Assembly: GCA_009761415.1 (NCBI GenBank)
Contig: QUOL01000004.1
Coordinates: 1,054,001 to 1,118,000, forward strand
Direction of reading: 5' to 3'
Source of the DNA: Sarcomyxa edulis
Lineage: Eukaryota; Basidiomycota; Agaricomycetes; Agaricales; Mycenaceae
Length of the DNA: 64,000 nucleotides
Shown here: piece by piece, positions 33,823 through 44,500 of the stretch
Layout: each line of letters opens with the position of its first letter
How positions within the stretch are numbered: the stretch's first letter is position 1
The notes under the pieces: generated by a model
The model's input: only the letters and a program-made list of their open reading frames with translations
The model's database searches: none
Told to the model about the DNA's origin: nothing
Made by a program: the position numbers and the translations under genes

Positions 33823-34145
33823 TCTAACTATCAGAGTTAGGAATACGAAATTGATAGCATCTTGATAGACATGATTGGAGGGACAAATCAAGACTCGGAG
33901 ATTCTTGGAGATAACATACAGGTCGAGTCCATGGACCTTTGATTGGTCTGGAGTGAGTCCATGGACTGACTTCGGCAATGTTACGCGGATCGGCGTTGGA
34001 CATAATTTGGACTCAACTTTCAAGTGCTCGTCGCTGTTTCTAGCGACGTCGACGCTTCCAATCAACGCAACCACCGGTGTAGTCCTTGAATCTGCTAGAA
34101 AAACACTCCAAGTCCGGCCGACTATTGCTAGGCTTTCAGCCAGCC

Positions 34146-37100
34146 ATGTACTCGTCTATTCGGCGGCGCTTTGCCTCCGTTCTTACTATGCACAAGACTG
34201 TTACATACGGCCTGCAAACGTCTCGAAGACAGGTCGCGCTATCTAGACCCGTTCATCGCCAGTTCACGACCTTTCTTGCCAATGGTTCTCTTCGCACACG
34301 CTATACTACTCCATCTCCCGCAACCCTCCGCCATATGCACATCCGAGCTATTTCCTACAGTTCCATTCCACGCTTCGTTGCTCGAGCATTTCGGATCCCT
34401 ATCGCAGGCGCGACTATAGGCGTAGGTGGGATTGGCTATGCAAACTATAAATTTGAGGGTGCGTAGTTGTGTTCTGAATGCCGAGCAACACAAAGTGACT
34501 TGTGATGCTCTAGAATTTCGGAAAAAGACAAACGGATGGATCGACACCGCTCATGATACCGCTGCGAGTGTTTTTGACTCAGCTTCAGATGGTTTGAAGT
34601 CCGTCTCAGAACGCGTCTCTGCTATCAATCTACCGACACTCCCAACACTACCAACGGTCGAGACCCCTCAATTCCTAAAAGACCTCAAAGACTTGTTCTC
34701 ATCTCGTAATGAGGGCGAGGAAGATGGTCATGACGGCGAGAACAAGAACGGTCGCGAAGAAGGGAAGGATTCAAAACCAAAACCACCCACGGACCCAGCT
34801 GCTATCGCTGCTCTCGTCGCGGCTACGATGTCATCCCCGGCTGAACCGAAGGCAAAATCAGATGGTATTGACCAAAAGGACGATCAACGACAGAACGGTC
34901 TCATGCATCTCACTCGGAAATTGATCGAGATTCGCAGCATGTTGCTAAGTATCGACCAGAGCGACGCACTCAAGTTGCCCAGTATCGTTGTGATAGGAAG
35001 TCAAAGCTCAGGTAAAAGCTCTGTTCTAGAAGCCATCGTCGGCCACGAATTCTTACCAAAGTAAGTTACATTACTATCCTCATATATGAATCATTCAAGA
35101 TTGACTTGTTCTTCTAGGGGCAATAACATGGTAACTCGGCGACCGATCGAGCTAACATTGATACACACACCTCATACCGATGGCAAAACTCCTGTGGAAT
35201 ACGGAGAATTCCCCGCCCTGGGACTCGGTAAAATCACAGACTTTAGCGATATCCAACGAACCCTCACCGATCTCAATCTGGCTGTACCAGCCTCAGAGGC
35301 CGTATCAAACGAGCCCATTGATTTGCGAATACACAGTCCCTACGTCCCCGATCTCACTCTCATTGACCTCCCTGGATATGTCCAGATTTCATCCCTAGAC
35401 CAGCCAGAGACACTGAAAGAAAAAATTGCCCTCCTTTGCGACAAATATATCCGAGAACCCAATATCATCCTTGCCGTATGTGCGGCTGATGTGGATTTGG
35501 CCAACTCCCCTGCGTTGCGAGCTAGTAGGAAAGTGGACCCACTTGGGCTTCGAACGATCGGGGTTATCACCAAGATGGACTTGGTGCCTCCCGAACAGGG
35601 TGCCGGTATATTGGCTGGGAACCGATATCCCCTCCATCTAGGCTACGTCGGCGTGGTCGCGAAATCCTCTGGCAAGAAATCGAAAAAGGATTCGACGGCT
35701 CTCACTGTACAGCGGGGGGAGAATGACTATTTCGGTGCTCACAAGGAGATCTTTGGTTCAACTTCATCGTTGATGGTAGGCACAGATACTCTTCGTCGCC
35801 GATTGATGGAAGTCCTCGAGTCTTCCATGGCCTCTTCTCTCCACGGGATAACCAACGCCGTGCAACTGGAACTGGAAGAAGCAACTTATCAATTCAAAGT
35901 GCAGTACAACGACCGACGAATATCGGCTGAATCATACGTCGCGGAAACAATGGACATGCTCAAATTGCGATTCAAAGAATTCACCACTCAATTCCGACGA
36001 CCCGTCATCCGAGAGAAGCTAAAAGCGATGCTGGATGATAAAGTCATGGATGTTCTGGAACAATTATACTGGCTGGACAAGAGGGCCCCCGAGCTAGGTG
36101 TGCTCGCTGCTGATCCGAAAGTCAAACCAGACGAGATCGAGCCGTACTGGAGACACAAATTGGAGGCGGCGGCTTCGTTGCTGACGAAGTCCGGTGTTGG
36201 GCGTGATTCTACCTTGTTGGTTGCTGATGGGTTGAGGGCGTTGATTGATTCCATTGCGAGTGGGGAGCCGTTCACGTTCCATCCACGTGCGGCGGAACGG
36301 TTGATTCAATTCTCGCATGCGATTTTGAGGGATCGGATTGGTGTTGCGTCGGATCAAGTTGAGAATTGCATAAAGCCGTACAAGTATGAAGTTGAAGTTG
36401 AGGATAGAGAGTGGGAGCTTGGGAGGACGCGAGCGATCGATTTGTTTGAGAAGGAGGTGGCAATGTGTGAAGGGAAGTTGAAGGATATCAAAAAGAAAGT
36501 CGGCGGAGGAAGGAGGCTCGGAGGTCTGATATCGTATGTGAAGACGTTGGAAGATCAAGAAAAGGAGAAGAAGCTGAGGAGGCTCACGAACCCTACGACT
36601 GAGGACGTTTCTTCCAGTGCAGATGTAGATTCTACACCAGAATCGTATCGTTATCCGCCTGCGCAGATTCTTGACGGTATGCATTCGCTCCAACGTTCAC
36701 TGTCCTTCAGCGCTAAACAATTTGCCTATATAGCTCGTCATGCTATGTTATACAGTGACCGACTCAGCATCCTGAAACTTCGCCTTGCAGCCTTGAAATC
36801 CAAGCGTTGCCGTGCTGGTCCAGAGAACGATGCTCTCTGCCCAGAAGCTTTCCTGAATGTCGTAGCTGACAAGCTTGCGTATACATCTGCCATGTTCATA
36901 CACATCGAGCTCCTCGACCAATTCTTCTACCAGGTATGTTCTGGTGGTCATTCCCGTGTGTTGTTTCTCAATCTTTGTCATATAGTTCCCTCGCGAGATT
37001 GATTCGAGGCTTCTATATGACCTTGACCGTTCTGAAATCATCGAGTTTGCCCGCGAAAATCCCGTGGTAAGACGGCATCTCGATCTACAGGAGAGAAAGG

Positions 37101-37264
37101 ATAAACTCGAGGAGGTATGTCTGCATGCACTCGCCTTTACATCGACTCTGGACTAACATTACTCCTCAAAGGTTATGAAACAGCTGAACAGTCTCTCGAC
37201 CCTCCGTGCAGATCCACAGCCTGCACCTCGTCGACACCGAGGGTTGTTTGGAAGCATGTTTTGA
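34146..37264 (+). CDS. MGM1: Dynamin-like GTPase of mitochondrial inner membrane, MGM1/OPA1
   Basis: Drives inner-membrane fusion and cristae maintenance. The N-terminus is a basic mitochondrial presequence ([13 protein letters not shown]), followed by a hydrophobic segment ([18 protein letters not shown]) expected to be the inner-membrane anchor. A charged linker leads to the GTPase: P-loop [31 protein letters not shown], switch II IDLPGY, G4 TKMD. Middle and GED-like regions follow, with the family end [29 protein letters not shown] and a basic tail. Short introns split the gene after YKFE, after HEFLP, after FFYQ and after KLEE. About 965 residues, slightly longer than yeast Mgm1. The start at 34146 is the first ATG of the presequence. 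Rhomboid cleavage between TM and GTPase is expected from the family; the site was not identified. Confidence 0.94.
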
Positions 37265-37443
37265 GACCATTTTGCATACCATGTCACATGTATTTTTATA
37301 GATCGTACCGTATGACGGATTTCTAGTCCGGCTTTCTCTCTCTTTTCATCCCATCTCATCATTGCCAGAGGACACCTACACTTATATATCCAACTTTGAC
37401 TACAACAGGGTATACATTGATAAGTAACAAATACGTGCACCAC

Positions 37444-38038
37444 TCAAAGCTTCGCTTTTGCTCCCTTGGGTATCGATGAGTAAGAAGGAAATGATCCTTC
37501 AAGGGCTTGCTTACCTTTAGTACGGCATCGAGCTTCGTGGCGAGCATAACGTTGCCTTTAGTCTTCAGCTTTCCGGTCATGAAAGCTTTCTGGCCATTCA
37601 ACTGGGGTAGAAAAGCTTGAGTATCGCAGCGAAAGGCAAAGAAAGGAAGAGTGTACCTTTCCCTCAGCCAGTTGAACCAGAACATCGTCTGAAAGAATGA
37701 TAGTGACGTCGGCTTTGGGTTTCGCAGGACCCTTGTACACGGTACCAGTCTTCTTCAAGTCGATGGTCCAGGTCGCTTCTTCTTTGGCTTCGTTTGTTAC
37801 TTTTAGCTCAAAGATTCCGTTTGTCTGGGGAGTAGTGGTTTCAGGAGCTAATCTTTCTGGAGTGTAAATAGACGCACCTTTTTGATCTGGGATTTCTTCT
37901 CCTCGTCGCTGTAACCTGCGAAAGCAGCACCGAGGGTGGAGATCAGTTGAGAGGCCTGTCCCATAGATATGTCAAGTATATATTCAAAGTATGTTCAAGT
38001 AGACAGACCTTGAAACCGTCGACTTTGAGATCAGACAT
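37444..38038 (-). CDS. Single-domain SCP2 sterol/lipid carrier with PTS1
   Basis: 127 residues forming one SCP2 domain: LKVDGFKASQLISTLGAAF, KKTNGIFELKV, TWTIDLKKTGTVYKGP, KADVTIILSDDVLVQLAEGK, LNGQKAFMTGKLKTKGNVMLATKLDAVLK. The last splice (AAG to GGAGCAAAA) gives the C-terminus KGAKAKL. The final AKL is a peroxisomal PTS1 signal, consistent with SCP2-type lipid carriers of peroxisomal beta-oxidation. Without that splice the terminus would be different and carry no PTS1. Introns follow GFK, IKKT-region, AEGK and AVLK. It is divergent from MAF1 with 397 bp between start codons. Confidence 0.93.
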
Positions 38039-38435
38039 GGCGGGAACTGAAGAGTACGTGTGGGGAATTGCAGCTGAATTTATTTGGGGTAACTTTCATA
38101 TGATAAATGAATCACGTGATGTCCGGGCGCGTCTTTCTTCCCTCATCTCGAAATAAACGCGTTGAAGAGCATGAGAAGGGAAGATTCGATGAAATACATG
38201 ATATTGGGAGTATGGTAGTACGAAACTAGGTCGAAGATCGATGAAAACTAGCCAAAAATTGACATTACACGGTGGCATTCCCAAAAAGGGAAATAGCGGC
38301 GTCGTGGTCCATGGACCTGTGTTGGTTATCGCATCAACAAGAGCCCTCCTCAGCGTTCCTCGTCCTCGTCGTCGCCGTCGCCCACAACGTCTAGCTCATC
38401 CTCCATATTCATCTCCATATTCGACGTCCTCGACC
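38039..38435. promoter_or_regulatory. Divergent intergenic region, SCP2 (-) and MAF1 (+)
   Basis: 397 bp. The MAF1 frame stays open back to 38241 in this stretch with a basic Arg-rich run, but the conserved MAF1 start is MKYIEFPALSRL at 38436. A TATA-like element was not convincingly seen. Confidence 0.4.
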
Positions 38436-39587
38436 ATGAAATATATCGAATTCCCAGCCTTGTCCAGGCTAGCACAAGCCCTTACTCACGAAGGCCCCGA
38501 ATGTTCAGTTCACACCCGCATAGAAGCATATAGCTGCAAGAACATCAAACGTGACAAGAAACTCTTCAAATCTCTCGAGAACGCATATGCAGAAGAAGTT
38601 ACAAACCTCCCTGAATGGGCAGACGAATCAACTCCCTTTGGCCCCATAGACAAACAAGCATCCAGGAAGACGCTCTACCTCCTCATCGCTACCCTCAATA
38701 TCGCTTTCCCCGACTACGAATTCTCTGATGTTCGTCCAGGCCACTTCAATAAGGAAGTCAGCGGCGCTGCAGTCCTCAATGCTTTGAGCACCACTTTGCT
38801 TTCACCTGCTCATCAGCGTGGCGATAGGGGAGGCATGAGCGCTCCACGCACTTACTCTTCATACCCACCCACCTCTTCCGACTTCTTCCCTTCCTCAGTC
38901 CCAACCACTTCATCCTCATCCTCATCTCCATACAACCAGATAATTCCCAGCCCCTATGCACCCCCACCCATAGTTACCGGAACCCACCCATCCCTCTACC
39001 GCCTCCTCGACGAAGTAATAGGCCTGTCCGAATGCGAAGTCTTTTCATACTCCCCCGATATCGACTCTGACCCACATGCTAACGACTTCTCCGATGACGA
39101 CGGCGACTCTCCCTCCGTCGAAGATGAAGACTCCTCAACCGGCTCAGACGAAGATAATGCCTTCGAATTCGACGATTACGATATCGACGAAATCAAGCCT
39201 GGCCGTTTCAATAGTAGCATCAATAGTAGCAGCAGCAGTAAAGCGACTGCCTTCATAATGACACCACCGACACCTCATGCATCGCTCCCGATACACATAT
39301 CACCGTCTGTCAGCAGGTATCCGCAACACATCCGCATGAAACGCCGTGGTGCCCTGTTGTGGTCGTCGCATTGGTTCTTCGTAAACAGAAAGCTGAAGCG
39401 CATATTGTTTATATCGGTGTGGGCTCGGTCGCGGGGGATGGGAAGATCGTGGATGGAGGACGAGGACGACGTTGCGTATGATTTCGACGTTGGCAAGCCT
39501 TCGAGTTTGGAGAAGGAGAGCTTCCTGGGATGGGAGGGAGCAGCGGGTACTGGAGCGAGGGCGTTGGGTTTGAGGGTATCCGCCTAG
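38436..39587 (+). CDS. MAF1: MAF1, repressor of RNA polymerase III
   Basis: Nutrient- and stress-responsive global repressor of Pol III. A single exon of 383 residues. Conserved blocks are all present: MKYIEFPALSRLAQAL, the A box with RIEAYSCKNIKRDKKLFK, KTLYLLIATLNIAFPDYEFSDV, the DEVIGLSECEVFSYSPD block, and the C-terminal KRRGALLWSSHWFFVNRKLKRILFISVWA. A long low-complexity Ser/Pro linker (about residues 125-185) and an acidic Asp/Glu stretch separate the boxes, as in other fungal MAF1. Several Ser/Thr in the linker could be PKA/TORC1 targets, as known for yeast. After the last box an extra 45-residue acidic tail is present. Downstream lies intergenic DNA and then the copia element. Confidence 0.95.
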   Translation: MKYIEFPALSRLAQALTHEGPECSVHTRIEAYSCKNIKRDKKLFKSLENAYAEEVTNLPEWADESTPFGPIDKQASRKTLYLLIATLNIAFPDYEFSDVRPGHFNKEVSGAAVLNALSTTLLSPAHQRGDRGGMSAPRTYSSYPPTSSDFFPSSVPTTSSSSSSPYNQIIPSPYAPPPIVTGTHPSLYRLLDEVIGLSECEVFSYSPDIDSDPHANDFSDDDGDSPSVEDEDSSTGSDEDNAFEFDDYDIDEIKPGRFNSSINSSSSSKATAFIMTPPTPHASLPIHISPSVSRYPQHIRMKRRGALLWSSHWFFVNRKLKRILFISVWARSRGMGRSWMEDEDDVAYDFDVGKPSSLEKESFLGWEGAAGTGARALGLRVSA

Positions 39588-41204
39588 TCCTCCAGCCAAC
39601 GCTATGAAGACCAACTTACTAGTCACGGACATATTCCCCTTCCTATCACCTATCCGGCTTTTCTCATCAGATGGCCTCCATTTCTTCTTGTTCTTTGCTC
39701 CTCTCTGTACCTCTAATCTGCGTTCCTACGCAACACCCCATGCCTGCTTTTATTCTCCTGGATGTACCTTATAACTGTAATAGTGTGTATCACAGTCTAC
39801 GCCCCGTACCTATTTCGCTTCGTTTTCCTTGTTCTATATTCGCCTTCGAGTCGATAGCATTATTGCAGTTCGTTTTTGCGTTGATTATGATTGCGGCGAG
39901 TGGATATAAGGACGGAGGAATGGAAACTATTGACTCGTGTCGCGTGCCGTCGAACAGGGGTGGTAACGAGTCATAATACGTCTTGGGGTGTCGGAGTCAT
40001 ATATGGGTCAATGCGAATGGGAATGAATGTACGTCCATTCCAAGGCTGGATTCTGGGCACCGGGTAGTATATCCTGGTGACAGTGCATCCATGCTAGTGA
40101 GTACTTCACGCGCTGTAGAGCCAAGAATTTTGCATACCTCAGCACGCTTCCAGCCACGTTAGCAGCTACTCGCAAGACATAGTCACTAGCAGGATCCTAC
40201 GTCCAAGATGTAAGAAGATCATGGCTCAGGCTGCCTCTTCAAATCGCATGCCAGCTCGAGTGTGAAGCTTTGAGGCTCGGGGGTTTCTGGATTGATTTTT
40301 GAGCGCTATGGATCAGTGACGCTCCAGACTGATCTTGACTCACCTCAGAGCCCCCTCGTCAATGTCATCCAGGTATCATGCTTTGCTAGGATCTGGATGG
40401 TACGGATGGCCTGTATGTTCGTCGATCGACGTCCTGCAGCTGCCAGACAAAAAGTTCGAAGCTCAAATTTTTTGAATTTCATCGATTGCACTATTTTTGT
40501 CTCATCACGTGGTCGCTACCCGGTAGCCCGAATCCTAAAATTGTTCTTTCCGTGTTGTTCTCTCTTTCTCGTCCAATTCTCGTCCTGACTTTAAATTTGA
40601 GATGCTCTCTCGAGCAGTGCAAATATCTCTTTTCAACGGAGGCCATCATTCACTACTCTGTTCTGGATCTCTGGATCATGAGTTTCACGCGTCGTCTTCC
40701 GATTCCGGTTCGCATCACCACCTGCCTTTGTAGGACTCGTGTCATCAACTTGCATTGTTATCCGGAGATTTATCTGTTGACGTGGTCGGCGAACGTCGAA
40801 GGATTTGCTTACCATTGATATCTGAAGGCCATCCCTCCCGCGGCAGGTACTACGCCATTTGATTTATCTCGATCAGCAAACTGCCACTGGTGCAATCTCA
40901 CGACTAGAAATCATATTGCATAGGCAATACTTGTGATATTCTTGTGTTCTTTTCATATGTCTTTGGCATTCGGGACCATGATCAATGGGTTTCCTCTTCT
41001 CGTCGCTCCAAACAATCCGATGACCTCTGTATGACCGTCCCCACGCGCACGTCTCATCACGGTGCCTCTTCTCAACGCAAGGCAGCTCGGAAGTTTTGTC
41101 TGATTTGCCAAGCTCTACGACAGGACACCTGCAATCTCTCTGTATATCTCGTACGTCGAGGAATATCCGTTACCTGAATACATTGGGCCGTACGGCCCGT
41201 TCGA
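39588..41204. other. 1.6-kb region between MAF1 and the retrotransposon
   Basis: No gene supported on either strand. Near the right end (about 41060-41204, minus strand) there is an open frame that would continue across the copia insertion point into 46374-46510. See the findings for a possible disrupted gene. Confidence 0.45.
41200..41204 (+). repeat. Target-site duplication, left copy (TTCGA)
   Basis: The five bases TTCGA before the 5' LTR recur directly after the 3' LTR at 46374-46378, the length typical for Ty1/copia integration. Confidence 0.93.
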
Positions 41205-41450
41205 TGTTGAAGTCGAGAGATTACACCGTGAAGTCCTCGTGGCAGCACGTGACGAACGCCTTACATAGAACTCGGCGCGTCGCCCTTTATCCTCAGTCGT
41301 GCTACGCACAGTACTGAGGTAAGGCGTCGCTGCCCTCTATTCCTTTAGTTATAATCACTGACACTTTACCTAGTCTATTATATCTAGGTATCTATCTTGT
41401 ACTTAGTCGTGCTACGCACAGTACTGAGTCTATTATATCTAGTTTCTACA
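41205..41450 (+). repeat. 5' LTR of the copia element
   Basis: 246 bp, TGTTGAAG...TTTCTACA. It contains a 24-bp imperfect-hairpin sequence twice (41295-41318 and 41405-41428) and the 14-mer TCTATTATATCTAG twice (41374-41387 and 41429-41442). The region should hold promoter and polyadenylation signals; none was assigned precisely. Confidence 0.95.
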
Positions 41451-41461
41451 GGTTATGGGCC
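41451..41461 (+). other. Primer-binding site, half-tRNA type
   Basis: GGTTATGGGCC directly after the 5' LTR is complementary to the anticodon stem-loop of initiator tRNA-Met (GGCCCATAACC), as in Drosophila copia. Priming would then use a cleaved tRNA half, not its 3' CCA end. Confidence 0.75.
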
Positions 41462-41539
41462 ACTCGTTCGTACTCTAGAAAGTCGAACTCGTAGAAACCA
41501 TTCGACTCACCAGCGGATCAAGCTGAGAACCACTAGCTT

Positions 41540-44500
41540 ATGCATACACCAACCTCCTCTACTTTCCCAAATCCGAGCTCACAATCTACAATGCCACCTG
41601 CCACTACCACAACCCCTTTGTCCGCCGTCAAGAGCGTATCTCATTTTCAAGACTTCGACCACTTGGACCAATCCAAGGCCAATTACACTGCGTGGGCCAG
41701 CAATTGCGAAGATGCCCTTACTCTCGTTGGTCTTTGGAAGTACACTCAAGGAAAGGTCCCTTGTCCCGATGCCACCGCCGACCCTTCTCAACACGAAATT
41801 TGGATGGACAATGATGCCTTCGCAAAGGCATGTATACGCACTCGTCTAACGAGTAGTGAGAAGGAGTACATTCGGGAGTGTAAAACATCTCAGGATATAT
41901 GGTCTACACTCGAGAAACGCCACCGCAAGGAGGGTCAGGTCACGCAAATGTCGTTGCTGCAGGAGGCACTCCACATTCAGTTTTCACGCACGGAAGACCT
42001 TAACAAGACCTCTGCCACCATACGAGACCTCTCAAAACATATTTTCGAGATCGGGTTTCCCGACGTTGACGCGTTTACCGTGATTCTTCTACTCAATGCC
42101 ATGTCGAACGAATTTATCCATATACGCGATTCTCTCGACACCCTCCTTTCCTGTGGAACACTCAAGTTGGCCACAGTCATTAGTCGAATTGAGCAGGCTC
42201 AAAGGCGAATCGAGGAGGAGAACAAACATGTCCTGGCGACCGAAAAGGCCTTAGCCGCGCGCGACACTCGTTCTGCAGGGAAACGTGCAATGTGTAGCAA
42301 TTGTAAAGGAGCACACTCGACAGAGAAGTGCTTCTCGAAAGGGGGAGCTATGGAAGGACGGCGTGACGAGGTATTAGCTGATATCAGAGCAAAGCGAGAA
42401 GCAAAGAGGGGGAATCTTACGGTCAAGTCCACATCTTCCAAGGGGCGAAAATTCGTCGACGAGAGTGGGAAAGCCTATATTCTGATGGAGGATACCGCAC
42501 AAGATGAATTGGCGGCATCTGCAGCTGTTCGCGATGTACGGGTTACCCCACAGCATGTCCTTCGTCGACTGGCGCAAGAAGACAACATCTCAGACTCCGA
42601 ATTATCCATGGCGCTCCTCGATAATCTTGACTTGAAGTGCAGTGTCGACTGGAAGGAGAGGGGGTGTGATATGTCAAGTATTCTCTACAACACCAACTCC
42701 GCAAACCTCACCTCTACGCCAATGGAAATTGGCCCGTTCTATTTCGACTCGGGTGCCACTTGTTCTTTATCCCCTGTTCGTTCCGACTTCGACGATTTAC
42801 AGGAGCTCAAGTTGCCAAAGCATGTCCGTGGCGTAGGGGGAAGTAGCATCCTCGCAGTTGGTGTCGGAACTGTTCGCATCAAGATTGCCCGAGGACATCG
42901 TATCTGCATCAAGAATGTCTTATACATACCCCATGCCAATATTCGTCTTCTCTCCGTTGGAAAACTTTGCGACTCGGGCTATTCCTGCAACTTCACTGCA
43001 ACGGGTTGTCAGCTTCTCAGTCCAGGCCGAGGAATCGTTGCTACTGGGATACGTCAAAACCAAAGCCTCTATGCTCTTAATGGAGCAACCCACATTCCCA
43101 AACACCGCGAACAGGCCAATATAGCCAAAGCCGTTCCCGACCTCGAAACGTGGCACCGTCGGCTAGGCCATGTCAATATTCAATCTATCATTCACATGGC
43201 AAAGAAGGGAATGGCCGAAGGTATGCCAATTGACCTGTCTTCTCTGCCACCGTCATGTGAACATTGCATCCTTGCGAAACAGACAAAGAACCCCGTACCG
43301 AAAGTGCGTGAGGGACCAAAGTCAGATCGTAAATTGGGTGTAGTGTACATAGACTTGACTGGGCCAATGGCTGTACGTTCGCGAAATGGAAATTATTATT
43401 CGATGGAGCTAGTGGATGAATATACTTCCATGATCTGGGCTATCACCCTCCCATCGAAAGATGTAGCTTTTCAGCGACTTCAAGAATGGGAGCGAGAGCG
43501 AAAGGTGGAAACCAATGGACTCGAGGTGGGCATATACCGGACTGACAACGGCGAACTGAAGAGTAACGAGATGGAACGGTGGTTGAAATCTAAAGGCACT
43601 CGTCAACAATTCACTGCACCACATAATTCCGCACAAAATGGGACAGCTGAACGTTCTCACCGTACTATCATGAACCGTGCCCGCGCGATGCGATTTTATG
43701 CGAAGCTGCCCCCCAATACCTGGGATGAATTTATACCTACCTCTGCCTATGTTGCCGCCCGTACTCCAACTAGAGCCCACAAAGGGAGAACCCCGTATGA
43801 AGCCTGGTACGGACGAAAACCCAATCTATCTCACATGCGAGAGATTGGGTCCCGTGCTTTTGTTCTTATTGAAAATCGCCACAATCCTAAAATCTACGAA
43901 CGATCCCTTGAGTGTGTGCTCATTGGATATTCCGAGAACTCCAAAGCTTACCGTTGTTATCATCGTTCCTCTGGCAAGGTCATTACATCATACAACGTTG
44001 TCTTCATCGAGTCCAAAGATGACGTACCTAGGAAGCTACATCCAGGCTTGGTACTCGGTGATGATGATCCAAAACCATCCAGTGATGACGGCAATAAGGT
44101 CAAACACCCTGTACCTCCCGTAGTTGACGATGACGATGAACCTGCACCACCTCGAATACTCCCTGGTCAGCCTAATGAACCGCTGAAAGAAGAGGAGAAA
44201 ACACCTTCTACACCATCTGCAACACATACCGACCCACCTCCAGCATCTCCGCCACCCCCAACACCGCCTCCTGTCCCGGAACCTCCGAAACTTCGTCGTT
44301 CCTCTCGCGTTCCTCCAGCAATCCCTGCAGTCGAACGAGCTGTCGCCGAATCGAAAGCTAGTGCCCAGCGTGTTGCAGAGCGTCGTAAAGCTAACAAAGA
44401 AGCCAAGAAATTAGGAGAAACTCTTGAGAGTCCAGAAGAGACTGCTCACTTACTCGAAGAAATCATTGCAGCGAGTGCGGAAGGTGGTATCGACGTTGAA

